DNA of 19,354 bases from CALGLS01 sp964508085 (GCA_964508085.1 CAZDTI010000132.1:1-19354), one strand, 5' to 3'. Shown: positions 8,355 to 16,420, counted from the stretch's first letter. Made by a program: numbers and translations. The notes: generated by a model not told the origin, from the letters alone.

Positions 8355-8553
8355 GGTAGATGGGTTGATGGGTAGATGGGTTTCCTTCTAGCGTAAATAA
8401 ATACGAACCGGGCCGTTCGAAATAAGGAGAGCAGGTAAAGGAGAGAGAATCTCATGAGTAGAGCCGCATTTATTATGCTAGCCCTCTTGTGCTACAATTT
8501 TTTCACGTTAATGGGAAACCCATCTACCCATCCACCTATCTGCCCATCCACCC
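8355..8553 (+). repeat. Octamer-arm hairpin element, copy D, with long structured loop
   Basis: The left arm GGTAGATGGG..GGTAGATGGGTTTCC (8355-8385) pairs with GGGAAACCCATCTACCC.. (8513-8553), apart from unit-level differences. The ~127-nt loop is structured. CTAGCGTAAATAAAT (8388-8402) pairs with ATTTATTATGCTAG (8468-8481), with one bulge and one wobble. Within it CGAAC/GTTCG (8404-8408 and 8415-8419) forms a small hairpin. A purine-rich stretch with GGAGAG repeats follows. The element fills the space between the S23 gene and the isoprenoid gene, ending 34 nt before the preferred start codon of the latter, so it would lie in or near that gene's 5' leader. Confidence 0.82.
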
Positions 8554-8587
8554 TTATCAAAAAAAAATCCGTTTCTTTGCCCCCATA

Positions 8588-9562
8588 ATGATTCTACGCA
8601 CACTCATATTCTTCTTCGAACTCGCCCGAATGGGGTTTTGGGTTTACGTAGTGAATATTCTCATCAACAAACCACGGCTTCGAAAGGAAGTACAATCTGT
8701 TTATGCGAAAGCGAATGTACCTTTCGATCCTTCTTACTTCCATCGTATCTATTTCCACCTTTTACTGTCCGCCGTCATCGTTTTATGGTTCAGCACCCTT
8801 CGCGGAAAATGGCTGAGTAAGAAAGAACAAAAAGCCGCCGTTTGCCTAGGCGCAGCCACGCCACTCTACGATGATCTCTACGATGAACTGGACATGGATC
8901 GCGGGCAGGTACGTGAAATGATTGAAAATGGAAAAGGGGACAAACACGGTATCATCGCTATTTTAGGAATGCATTTTTACAACCGTCTTCGTCCTTTACT
9001 TCCAAACGAAGAGCGCTTCAATATTTGCATGGAGAATTTAGCGAAAGCACAGGAAGACAGTAAAGCACAAGCTGATGGAGGTCTAAGTGAGGATGTGGTT
9101 AGAAAAATAACTTACGATAAAGGCGGCCACTCCTTCGCCATTTACAGAAGTATCCTTGGGCATGAATGGCAGGAAGGAGAGGAGGAGATGGTTTATAAAT
9201 TGGGAAGCCTCATTCAATTGACTAGCGATATTTTTGATCTCCGAAAAGATCACCTTAATAAAGTTCAAACTTTAGTTACTGAAACCGAGGACATCAATCT
9301 GATTCGCGAAGAATACCTAAGATTGATAGAGGAAACAATTGCTGCTACAAAGAACTTGACTTATAATCGACTAGCTCGTAAGCGTTTTGTTATGCAGTTA
9401 AGATTAGTAACCGGTCGAGGGATGGTTTGTTTGGATCAACTGGCCAAAGCCCAAGAGCGACATGGAGGTTTTGACCCGGCCTTGCTTGAACGTTCAGAGT
9501 CTGTTTGTGATATGGAACGAGTGGATAACTTACTCTGGAGTTTTTGGTATGCTTTGAAATAA
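8588..9562 (+). CDS. Class 1 isoprenoid synthase-like enzyme (trans-prenyltransferase fold)
   Basis: From the ATG at 8588 the protein is 324 residues. An upstream in-frame ATG at 8489 would add 33 residues, but these are encoded by the right arm of repeat copy D (proline-rich PIYPSTYLPIHP), so I prefer 8588. Two aspartate-rich motifs fit Mg-diphosphate binding by the class I terpenoid fold: DDLYDE (95-100) and DIFDLRKD (214-221). KGGHSFAIYR (178-187) lies between them. Proteins of this type are known in Bacteroidota as class 1 isoprenoid biosynthesis enzymes. They are distant from polyprenyl synthases and squalene/phytoene synthases, and the product is unknown. Hydrophobic stretches at about 5-25 and 55-70 may give membrane contact. 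The gene is convergent with the LytTR regulator across repeat copy E. Confidence 0.7.
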   Translation: MILRTLIFFFELARMGFWVYVVNILINKPRLRKEVQSVYAKANVPFDPSYFHRIYFHLLLSAVIVLWFSTLRGKWLSKKEQKAAVCLGAATPLYDDLYDELDMDRGQVREMIENGKGDKHGIIAILGMHFYNRLRPLLPNEERFNICMENLAKAQEDSKAQADGGLSEDVVRKITYDKGGHSFAIYRSILGHEWQEGEEEMVYKLGSLIQLTSDIFDLRKDHLNKVQTLVTETEDINLIREEYLRLIEETIAATKNLTYNRLARKRFVMQLRLVTGRGMVCLDQLAKAQERHGGFDPALLERSESVCDMERVDNLLWSFWYALK

Positions 9563-9563
9563 G

Positions 9564-9677
9564 GACCGATGAGGCCCGCCCGTACCGGCGCGGATTAGTT
9601 TTTCATGATACGTGAGATTAAGACGGACAACTTTGCATTAGTGGGAGACCTCATCTACCTCATTCACCTCATCCACC
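9564..9677 (+). repeat. Octamer-arm hairpin element, copy E, left arm decayed
   Basis: The right arm GGGAGACCTCATCTACC..CATCCACC (9643-9677) is a clear member of the family. Only a short left arm remains, GATGAGGCCCGCC (9568-9580), pairing with GGGAGACCTCATC, and TTTCCTTC is lost. CGCC/GGCG (9577-9590) forms a GC-rich inner hairpin. The loop contains AGACGGACAA, also present in the loop of copy C. The element starts 2 bp after the stop codon of the isoprenoid gene and ends 2 bp before the stop codon of the convergent response regulator, so it may serve as a two-way transcription end (inference). Confidence 0.65.
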
Positions 9678-9678
9678 A

Positions 9679-10404
9679 TTACAACCCCATTTGCTCCCTA
9701 AACAACACTGATTTTCTTTCCGAAGCTTCCACTTGCTCACCTGTCAGTAAGGTGATTCTTAGTTTTCCTTTTGATAACGAATCTACTTTTTTGATCATTT
9801 CCGTATTTATCATTTCTGCCCGATTGCATCGAAAAAAAGAAGCTTCGCCCAGTCGTTCCTCCAGTGTGTTCAAAGACTTTTTGATCATTGCAGAAGTATT
9901 GTTGAAATAAATGCGGACATAGTTGTCGTAAGCTTTTAGATAGCTAATGTCATGGAGATGAATGAAGTGACAATGCTCTCCGTCTTTTATGAAAATCTGT
10001 CTAGATGATTTATGTGAATGTATTGTTTGTCGTTCTTTTATTTGTGAAGCCGAAACCCGAATACCATCCAGACTAGTTGCAAGTCGTTCAGGGTTAATTG
10101 GTTTCATTAAGTAGTCTAAAGCATTGATTTCGAAGGCTTTGACGGCATATTGGTCGTAGGCTGTGGTGAAGATGACTTGAGGTGTCCAATTGAGTTTTTC
10201 GAGTAAGTCGAATCCAGACCATTGCGGCATTTGAATGTCTAGGAAGAGGAGGTCTGGTTTGTGTTGTTCGATCAGAGTAATGGCATCCATCGCATTGCTA
10301 GCTTCTGCTAGGATGTTTATATCCTTATGAATGCTTAGCAATTGGCGGAGTTCAACTCGGGCCAAGCGTTCATCATCCACTATGATGCAATTTGTTTTAG
10401 ACAT
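9679..10404 (-). CDS. LytTR-family response regulator (LytR/AlgR type)
   Basis: From the ATG at 10404 the protein has 241 residues. An upstream ATG at 10482 would add 26 residues with no receiver-domain homology and lies inside the kinase gene, so I reject it. The receiver domain (4-~115) has the acidic pair Asp10-Asp11, phospho-acceptor Asp56 in LLFLDIQMP, Thr80-Thr81 and Lys101 in YLMKPI. The C-terminal LytTR DNA-binding domain (~135-241) has IFIKDGEHCHFIHLHDI, YLKAYDNYVRIY and FFRCNRAEMIN; the usual His/Arg position there is Cys193-Asn194. The start codon overlaps the kinase stop by 8 bp, indicating translational coupling. The protein probably binds direct repeats in target promoters; I cannot assign the targets. 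Confidence 0.93.
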   Translation of the reverse strand: MSKTNCIIVDDERLARVELRQLLSIHKDINILAEASNAMDAITLIEQHKPDLLFLDIQMPQWSGFDLLEKLNWTPQVIFTTAYDQYAVKAFEINALDYLMKPINPERLATSLDGIRVSASQIKERQTIHSHKSSRQIFIKDGEHCHFIHLHDISYLKAYDNYVRIYFNNTSAMIKKSLNTLEERLGEASFFRCNRAEMINTEMIKKVDSLSKGKLRITLLTGEQVEASERKSVLFREQMGL

Positions 10405-11434
10405 GAGATAATGGTATTTTGATGATTGCTGTAACCTGATTGTTATTTTTATTAAATAAATCAAATTGAGCCTTAGAGCCATAAAGCAACTGGAGACGTT
10501 CTTTTATGTTTTTAATTCCAATGCCGCTTTCATTTGTTTCATTAATTTGTAATTGCCCGGTATTGTTAACCTCTAGTTTTAAATCTCCATTAACGATGTC
10601 TGCACTGACGCTTATTTCGCCACCCGCTACATTTTGACTGATGCCATGTTTGATGGCGTTTTCTACCACATTAAATAAACTGAATGGCAATATCGATGCA
10701 GATTTAGCTGCTGGGCTAATGTCGAAGTTGTATTCCAAACGTTCTTCAAAACGGATTTTTTCAAGTTGCAAATACTTCTCTACCTGTTGTAATTCTTCTG
10801 CTAATGGGATGTTTTCTTTTTTTGTCATTCGTAGAGCATGGCGTAGGATTTCAGATAACAATACAATCGCATTTCGAGCCTCTTCAGGCTGATAGTTTAC
10901 CAGAGCTTTGATGCTGTTGAGTGAATTGAAAAGAAAATGTGGATTAAGTTCAGCCGTCAGTTGATGCAATTGCGCCTTGATCGCTTCGTTTTCCAATTTC
11001 GTTTTTTCTATTTCGATAGCTGATTCTCTTTTAGCATAATGATAAAGGTGAAAAGCAAGAATCCAGATGGCGTTGTAACGCAGTCCACCAGTAATCATTC
11101 CAGGTAGGACTTCTCCGAGGTTAAAGCTTCGTTGGTATATGAGGCTATTGAGTGAAAAGTTGAAAATGGAGTAAATAGATAGTAAAACCATAGTGCCCGC
11201 AAACATAATGGGAAGCAATTGGCGAATGGATTTCATATGCCATCTGTATCGGTGGGATAACAATTTGTACCCGTGACTAGCAGCGATTGCCATGCAGAAA
11301 GAGAGAAATACCGATAAGAAGGATTGTAAGAAAGACAACTCATCGTTGAAAGCAAAATAGGACCAGTAGATGGCAGCGCTACCCCAACCTAGCATTTGGC
11401 AAGCCCAGTACAAACTTATTTTTTGCTTTTTCAT
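10397..11434 (-). CDS. LytS-type sensor histidine kinase
   Basis: The 345-residue membrane kinase has four predicted N-terminal transmembrane segments (about 12-30, 36-55, 72-95, 118-133). A short linker helix follows, then the His_kinase domain with LNPHFLFNSLNSIKALV, where His166 is the phosphorylation site. The ATPase domain has the N box LFNVVENAIKHG (Asn259) and the glycine motif GIGIKNIKERLQLLYG (304-319). In the G1 position NNTG replaces the more common DNG, as in many Bacteroidota LytS-like proteins. There is no separate extracellular sensor domain, so the signal may be sensed in the membrane. It forms a two-component pair with the overlapping LytTR gene, and its promoter region is shared with the divergent hydrolase operon at 11685. 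Confidence 0.93.
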   Translation of the reverse strand: MKKQKISLYWACQMLGWGSAAIYWSYFAFNDELSFLQSFLSVFLSFCMAIAASHGYKLLSHRYRWHMKSIRQLLPIMFAGTMVLLSIYSIFNFSLNSLIYQRSFNLGEVLPGMITGGLRYNAIWILAFHLYHYAKRESAIEIEKTKLENEAIKAQLHQLTAELNPHFLFNSLNSIKALVNYQPEEARNAIVLLSEILRHALRMTKKENIPLAEELQQVEKYLQLEKIRFEERLEYNFDISPAAKSASILPFSLFNVVENAIKHGISQNVAGGEISVSADIVNGDLKLEVNNTGQLQINETNESGIGIKNIKERLQLLYGSKAQFDLFNKNNNQVTAIIKIPLSHV

Positions 11435-11438
11435 AATT

Positions 11439-11446
11439 CAAAGGTA
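11439..11446 (-). promoter_or_regulatory. Possible -7 box for the LytS/LytTR operon
   Basis: The minus-strand sequence TACCTTTG matches TAnnTTTG exactly, but lies only 4 nt from the ATG. If used, the transcript would be nearly leaderless. No good -33 element is seen. The 250-bp divergent gap (11435-11684) otherwise shows no clear operator or promoter for the rightward gene. Confidence 0.28.
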
Positions 11447-11684
11447 GGCTTTATCAAGGAGCTTTGAAAAAATGAAGAGTCATAGAGCGCCAAAAGCTAT
11501 GCTTATTTATGAAATCTTACTTTGTTTATCTGGTGTTTAACGCATTCACCCCAGATCTACTGCGTTGGTGTATTATTAATGGAGCGCGGAAAAAAAAGTT
11601 GTAACTATGTAGGGTATTGAGGCGAAAGTGGTCCTTTAAATTTTGTCTAGGTACTTAACTGCTTCTGTTACCAAAAAATGAATT

Positions 11685-13889
11685 ATGAAAAAACATATGA
11701 CTCTTTTATTCCTCGTCTGTTTTACTATGACAGCTTGGGCGCAAAACTTTGAAAAGCCAAAAGTAAAAATAGTCCTTATGGGAACCGTACACTTTGAACC
11801 GTCAACTATTGATATGTTCAAAAACAAAGAATTGACAATTAAGAGTGAAAAGAGACAAAGAGAAGTGAAGCAGGTCGTTGATAAGATCACTGCTTTAAAA
11901 CCGGATCAAATTTGCATAGAATATCCAAAGTCAGATCAAGAAAAAATGGACGATGTTTATAAACGATATCTGAAAGGTGACTATGTGCTGGACGGAAGCG
12001 AAATAGACCAATTGGCTCTTCGGGCGGCCAAAAAATTAAATTTAGAAAAACTCACTTGCGTTAATTATTACGGTCGTTTTGACAGTGATTCTATGATGAG
12101 ATTTGCTCAGGAAAATGATCAAATGGAACTGGCGAATAGTATAGGGGAACGTGGAAACACCATGATCACTGAAATTAATGAAGTCTTAGAAAATCAAACC
12201 ATTGCCAATTTATTAAACGTCATTAATAGTAAAGAAATGATGAATAGAAACCTTTCTTTTTATACCCAAATTTGTGCAAAAATAGGAAAGGGGACTAATT
12301 ATGTTGGGACTAATTTAGCAGCTGATTGGTACAGCACGAACTTGCATATTTATACCAATATCTTAAGAGAGGTAAAACCAACAGATAAGGTGATTTTTGT
12401 TCAGTTTGGTGCAGGTCATATCCCGATATTAAAACATCTTTTTGAGTCGAATTCTGAATTTGAAGTGATAGAAGTAGAAGAAGTGTTACATAAAATGCCT
12501 TTTGAAAATTTAAGTTTTGAATCGATTGCCGAAGACAGTATTTCTGGTGTCGAACATTGGCAAGTAGGAACTAAAGAGAAAATTGACTCTAAAGAAACGA
12601 CCTTCAGTGGAGGTAAGTCCGCCTGCCTCTCTGGTGCATTTACATCAGAGAAACTGGGCTTCTTTTATCAACAGAAACCTTTTGTAACAGATGAACTAAA
12701 ACGGATTAAATTGACTGCAAAGATCAAATGCAAAGACGTGAAAAATGGAGGAGCAGGTTTGTACATATACGGTAGACAAGGTTGGCGGAAGAAAGGATAC
12801 AAAGAAGTAATTTCGTTTAATGGAACAACAGGCTGGCAGACCTGTACGATTTATACTTGGTTGGACAAAGGGATAGATCACCTTAGAATCGGTGGTCAAT
12901 TAACGGGTTCTGGCAAGGCTTGGTTTGATGATTTCACCGTAGAAATAGTTCCTCCATCCGATGAGCCGATGACTAAAGAAATCGAAATCTATCTGGATGC
13001 TTTTCTAAACCTCATAGCGGAAAATTCATTACACCGGCAAACGATAAATCTGGAAAAAATAGCATCGGACTTAAAAATGATGTGTGCTGGCGCAAAAACG
13101 TATGCTGATTGTTATTCAGCTATGGGGGTTGTGTTGGAGCATATTGATAAGCATAGTTTCATAATGCCGTCCACCCGAGCTAAAGAATGGAGTGGAGATA
13201 GTGGTTCAGAAAGCATTCCAATGATACCCTTAACAACAGGGCATGTGATCGATAAAAAGTACGGCTACATTGCTATGCCAGGCGTAAACACGGGAGACCC
13301 CAAAGTGATGACTTTGTTTGCGGATAGTATGCAACAGTTAATAGCATCATTGGATCATGAAAGTATAGAGGGTTGGGTGCTAGACTTACGTCAAAATACT
13401 GGAGGGAATTGTTGGCCAATGATGACAGGTATTGGTCCGATACTAGGAGAAGGAGTTTGTGGTTATTTTGATTATGGCGAAATTAAAAGTGCTTGGTATT
13501 ATAAGGATGGAAGTAGTGGAACTGATGACCATGTCATACAATCCATTACCGGTCGTCCTTACACTTTGAAAAAAGAAAGACCAAGAGTTGCGGTATTAAC
13601 AGGAGCGAATACAGGCAGTTCTGGCGAGGTCATAACTGCTGCTTTTCGTAAACGACCAAATACCAAAAGTTTTGGGTCTGCCACCGCTGGATATTCAACG
13701 GGGAATCAAAACTTTACACTTTCAGATGAGACTATTTTGTTGTTGGCGACTTCAATTTATACGGATCGAGAAGGAGAAAAATATGGAGAAGAGATAATTC
13801 CAGATGTCATTACAAAACCTACTATAGATGGAAAGAAAAAAGATTTAACATTGGAGAAGGCTTTAGAATGGTTGTCTAGTTTTGAATAA
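11685..13889 (+). CDS. Secreted DUF5694 (TIKI/TraB-like) + beta-sandwich + S41 peptidase fusion
   Basis: This is a 734-residue secreted protein. Its signal peptide ends near TAWAQ (16-20). Residues about 26-270 match DUF5694: GTVHF (33-37), KRQREV, ICIEYP with Glu79, the SEIDQLALRAAK segment and GAGH (242-245). These fit the Gly-x-x-His / Glu / Gly-x-Gly-His pattern of the TIKI/TraB-type hydrolase fold. Residues 280-422 form an Ig- or CBM-like sandwich (GWQTCTIY, WFDDFTVEIV). Residues 435-734 are an S41 peptidase domain: HIDKHSF (His490), WVLDLRQNTGGN (564-575), likely nucleophile Ser645 in TGSSGE, then FGSATAGYSTGNQ and IIPDV. Where CtpA/Prc enzymes have the general-base Lys there is Tyr670, so a tricorn-like Ser-His mechanism is more likely. 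It is the first gene of a co-directional run; the next gene starts 10 bp downstream. Confidence 0.85.
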   Translation: MKKHMTLLFLVCFTMTAWAQNFEKPKVKIVLMGTVHFEPSTIDMFKNKELTIKSEKRQREVKQVVDKITALKPDQICIEYPKSDQEKMDDVYKRYLKGDYVLDGSEIDQLALRAAKKLNLEKLTCVNYYGRFDSDSMMRFAQENDQMELANSIGERGNTMITEINEVLENQTIANLLNVINSKEMMNRNLSFYTQICAKIGKGTNYVGTNLAADWYSTNLHIYTNILREVKPTDKVIFVQFGAGHIPILKHLFESNSEFEVIEVEEVLHKMPFENLSFESIAEDSISGVEHWQVGTKEKIDSKETTFSGGKSACLSGAFTSEKLGFFYQQKPFVTDELKRIKLTAKIKCKDVKNGGAGLYIYGRQGWRKKGYKEVISFNGTTGWQTCTIYTWLDKGIDHLRIGGQLTGSGKAWFDDFTVEIVPPSDEPMTKEIEIYLDAFLNLIAENSLHRQTINLEKIASDLKMMCAGAKTYADCYSAMGVVLEHIDKHSFIMPSTRAKEWSGDSGSESIPMIPLTTGHVIDKKYGYIAMPGVNTGDPKVMTLFADSMQQLIASLDHESIEGWVLDLRQNTGGNCWPMMTGIGPILGEGVCGYFDYGEIKSAWYYKDGSSGTDDHVIQSITGRPYTLKKERPRVAVLTGANTGSSGEVITAAFRKRPNTKSFGSATAGYSTGNQNFTLSDETILLLATSIYTDREGEKYGEEIIPDVITKPTIDGKKKDLTLEKALEWLSSFE

Positions 13890-13899
13890 AAAGTAAGAC

Positions 13900-15142
13900 A
13901 TGAAGTACCTTAAGATAACAATAATTTTACTTTTCGCTTCCTTCGCTTGCAATGAACCTCAAACGAAAGAAAGTTGGATGGATAAAAACACAACTGAACT
14001 TTCTAAAGACAGTTCTTATGATTTTTCAAAAGTAGCAGAAGCTATTGGCGGAAAACGCATAGTTGCCATCGGAGAAAGTACCCACGGCCTTGGTGGTTTT
14101 TATACCTTGAAATCAGCCTTGGTTCAATACCTGCATCAAGAATATGGCTTTGAAATTCTAGCCATGGAAGCAGGTACAGGAGATGTGAATTTGGCCTGGA
14201 CTAATATAGACTCCCTAAGCGGACAGGAGTTAATGGAGAACACTGTTTTTGGGAATTTTCAATGTGAAGAAATTGCTCCATTATATGAGTATATTAAAAC
14301 AGAGCGTAAAAGCGACCGTCCCTTGATTTACACTGGTTTTGATTCGCAAATGTCCTCTAATTACTTTTTTAATCGTTTGCAAAATGTTTTTGTCTGAGTA
14401 TAACAAAACATTCGCAGACATCCTAAGAGAGGGGTATTCTTATTATTACAAAATGGCAGAGGCCGGTAAGAATGCAGATTCCTTGAATTACATAAAATTC
14501 CAGAATGTTTTTTTGAAGGTAGTAGAAGAGGCAAAGCGTATTATTCAAACAAACGAGAATGCAATTATTGAACATGTTCATTTATCACCATTACAAATTA
14601 AGTTCTTTAACAGAACTCTAGAAGCTTTCGCTGAGTCAGTTGACCTTTCTTATGAAAATAGGTTTGGAGGCTATGGACTTCGAGACAAAGTAATGGCTGC
14701 CAATTTCGAATGGTTAGTAGAAAAGATTTATCCCAATGAAAAGGTCATCATCTGGGCACATAATGCGCATCTCGAAAAAGGAAGTTTGTCTGAGGCAAAT
14801 ATGAAATGGATGGGACATTTTTTAAAAGAAAAATATAAAGCTGATTATTATAGCCTGGGCTTATTCGCTTATAAAGGCGAAGCTTATCGATTTTGGGATA
14901 AGGAAATAGTTCCTTTTGAACAGACCGATTCTTTATATATTGAGAATATCATGTCTAGAACAGGCAAGAAAACGAGCTTCTTAGATTTGACAAATCAAAA
15001 AGAAAATGAATTCAATGATTGGATGTTCAATGAAGTGAATGCATTTGAAATGGAGAATGGTGGTCATGTTACTTTTATACCAGTAAAAAGGTTTGACGGA
15101 CTGATTACTATCCATGAATCTAAACCTCCAACGTTTAAATAA
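13900..15142 (+). pseudogene. Erythromycin-esterase-family lipoprotein, interrupted by a one-base frameshift
   Basis: The first frame (13900-14397) encodes lipobox ASFAC (Cys17) and the family's N-terminal half: IVAIGESTHG (54-63; Glu59, His62), ILAMEAG (Glu90), then FGNFQCEEIAPLYEY, and ends NRLQNVFV-stop. The second half continues one frame over with LSEYNKTFAD.., GYGLRDKVMAANFEWL and VIIWAHNAHLEKG up to 15142. Removing one T from the five-T run at 14387-14391 joins them as NRLQNVLSEYNKT, giving 413 residues, a normal length for the family. The break is either a real inactivating insertion, a phase-variable or programmed shift, or a sequence error; the intact coding on both sides favours a recent event or an error. 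The substrate is probably not a macrolide. Confidence 0.85.
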
Positions 15143-15149
15143 ATACCAT

Positions 15150-16415
15150 ATGAAAATTCAACTGATTTTGTTATGTTTTCTCCTGCCACTTTGTTGCAAT
15201 GGTCAGGATCAGATCTTAAAAAGCTCTGCACCATTTATTCATACTTTTGAATCTGTAGATGCTAAAGGACTTAAAAGCTTTGTTAGAGATGTAGCAAAAG
15301 AAAAAAGAGTCATAGGTTTAGGAGAGGTGTCACACTACACCAAAGAATGTTATGAGCTAAAACATCAAATTATTTTAGAACTGATGGATCAGGGATTCAA
15401 TGGTTTAGTGTTGGAAGTTGATTTTGGACAAGCATTGTTATGGAATGATTATGTGGTGAATGGAGAAGGCAATTTGGATACCTTGATTGCAAGTTGTGGT
15501 TGGTTTACTTATAGAACAGAAGAGTTTAAAAAGTTGATTGCAGATATTCGTAAATATAATCTTGCCAATGAAAAACCTTTCCAAATTTATGGAATGGAAA
15601 TGACTGCCGTGAATCACAATATTGTTTGGTTGAAAAAGTATTTGGAATCCACCGGAATTGCAGATGAAGCCTTAATGAATCTTCTGGCTAAAGAAAGAAA
15701 AACGATTGCCTTTCAATCTTACACTGAGACAGAAATTAAGGATTATTGGGATCTATATTTTAGACTAAATCAAATCCTAAAAGAAAAAGAAAGTATGCTG
15801 AAGCAAAGGACTTCGCAGCGAGAATATTCCATAGCTTTAAGGGTCGTTGAAATCTTTCGTCAGTTTGCAACTTATATTTCTCAAGATGAATTTTATTTGA
15901 AAGTGGAATTTCGAGATCAGTTCTCTATGCGTAACTTGCTATGGAGTTTAGGCTCCGGCGAAGAAGAGAACAAGCTTGTGCTCTGGGCGCATAATGGACA
16001 TGTTGCCAAGGAGTCGGTATTGTTCAATTATGATGTGCTAGGGCATTACCTTCAACAGCGTTTCGGCGAAAATTATTACGCCATTGGCTTTACTTTCAAT
16101 GAAGGTAGTTTTGGATCTTTTGGACAAAATGGATTTCAAAAGTGGAAGCAACAAAGAGAAAAAAACATTTCTTTTACAACTGCATTTGCTTCCTTTGAAA
16201 GCCCTTATTTGATTTTTGATATACGTAAAAACTTAGTAGCTGATAAAGACTTGAACTCCTTGCTTCGCGGCTCTATCCCCATTAGAAGAGATATCTCAGA
16301 AACGTATAACCCTGATCAAGATTCTTTAATGTCTATTAATTTATCCAAAACTTATGATGCGATGATTTATATGGACAAGACAAACTTTCCAACTTCTATT
16401 GATTGGCTACTGTAA
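15150..16415 (+). CDS. Erythromycin-esterase-family secreted protein
   Basis: I choose the ATG at 15150 (421 residues), 7 bp after the previous stop, because it gives a clean signal peptide (MKIQLILLCFLLPLCCNGQ); the ATG at 15114 lies within the preceding gene and precedes it with charged residues. PLCC could also be a lipobox. Family motifs are RVIGLGEVSHY (53-63; Glu59, His62), LVLEVDFG (Glu89), FRDQFSMRNLLWSL and LVLWAHNGHVAKE, i.e. the Glu/His set of the EreA fold. The protein is homologous to its upstream neighbour but clearly diverged, so this is an old duplication or independent recruitment. The family includes macrolide esterases, but most environmental Bacteroidota members have unknown substrates. 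It probably acts in the periplasm or at the surface. Confidence 0.9.
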   Translation: MKIQLILLCFLLPLCCNGQDQILKSSAPFIHTFESVDAKGLKSFVRDVAKEKRVIGLGEVSHYTKECYELKHQIILELMDQGFNGLVLEVDFGQALLWNDYVVNGEGNLDTLIASCGWFTYRTEEFKKLIADIRKYNLANEKPFQIYGMEMTAVNHNIVWLKKYLESTGIADEALMNLLAKERKTIAFQSYTETEIKDYWDLYFRLNQILKEKESMLKQRTSQREYSIALRVVEIFRQFATYISQDEFYLKVEFRDQFSMRNLLWSLGSGEEENKLVLWAHNGHVAKESVLFNYDVLGHYLQQRFGENYYAIGFTFNEGSFGSFGQNGFQKWKQQREKNISFTTAFASFESPYLIFDIRKNLVADKDLNSLLRGSIPIRRDISETYNPDQDSLMSINLSKTYDAMIYMDKTNFPTSIDWLL

Positions 16416-16420
16416 TGATT

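Noticed and set aside
8489..8587. N-terminal 33-residue extension of the isoprenoid-like protein
   Set aside because: Encoded by the right arm of copy D; the ATG at 8588 gives a sensible start.
9605..9910. Plus-strand frame across copy E and the regulator gene
   Set aside because: Antisense to the LytTR domain, which is strongly supported on the other strand.
10405..10482. Upstream start for the response regulator
   Set aside because: The extra 26 residues lie in the kinase gene and are not part of the receiver fold; the 8-bp overlap start at 10404 is normal for coupled genes.
13900..16415. Macrolide-resistance locus
   Set aside because: Family membership alone does not show macrolide esterase activity; there are no mobile or resistance-associated neighbours and one copy is broken.
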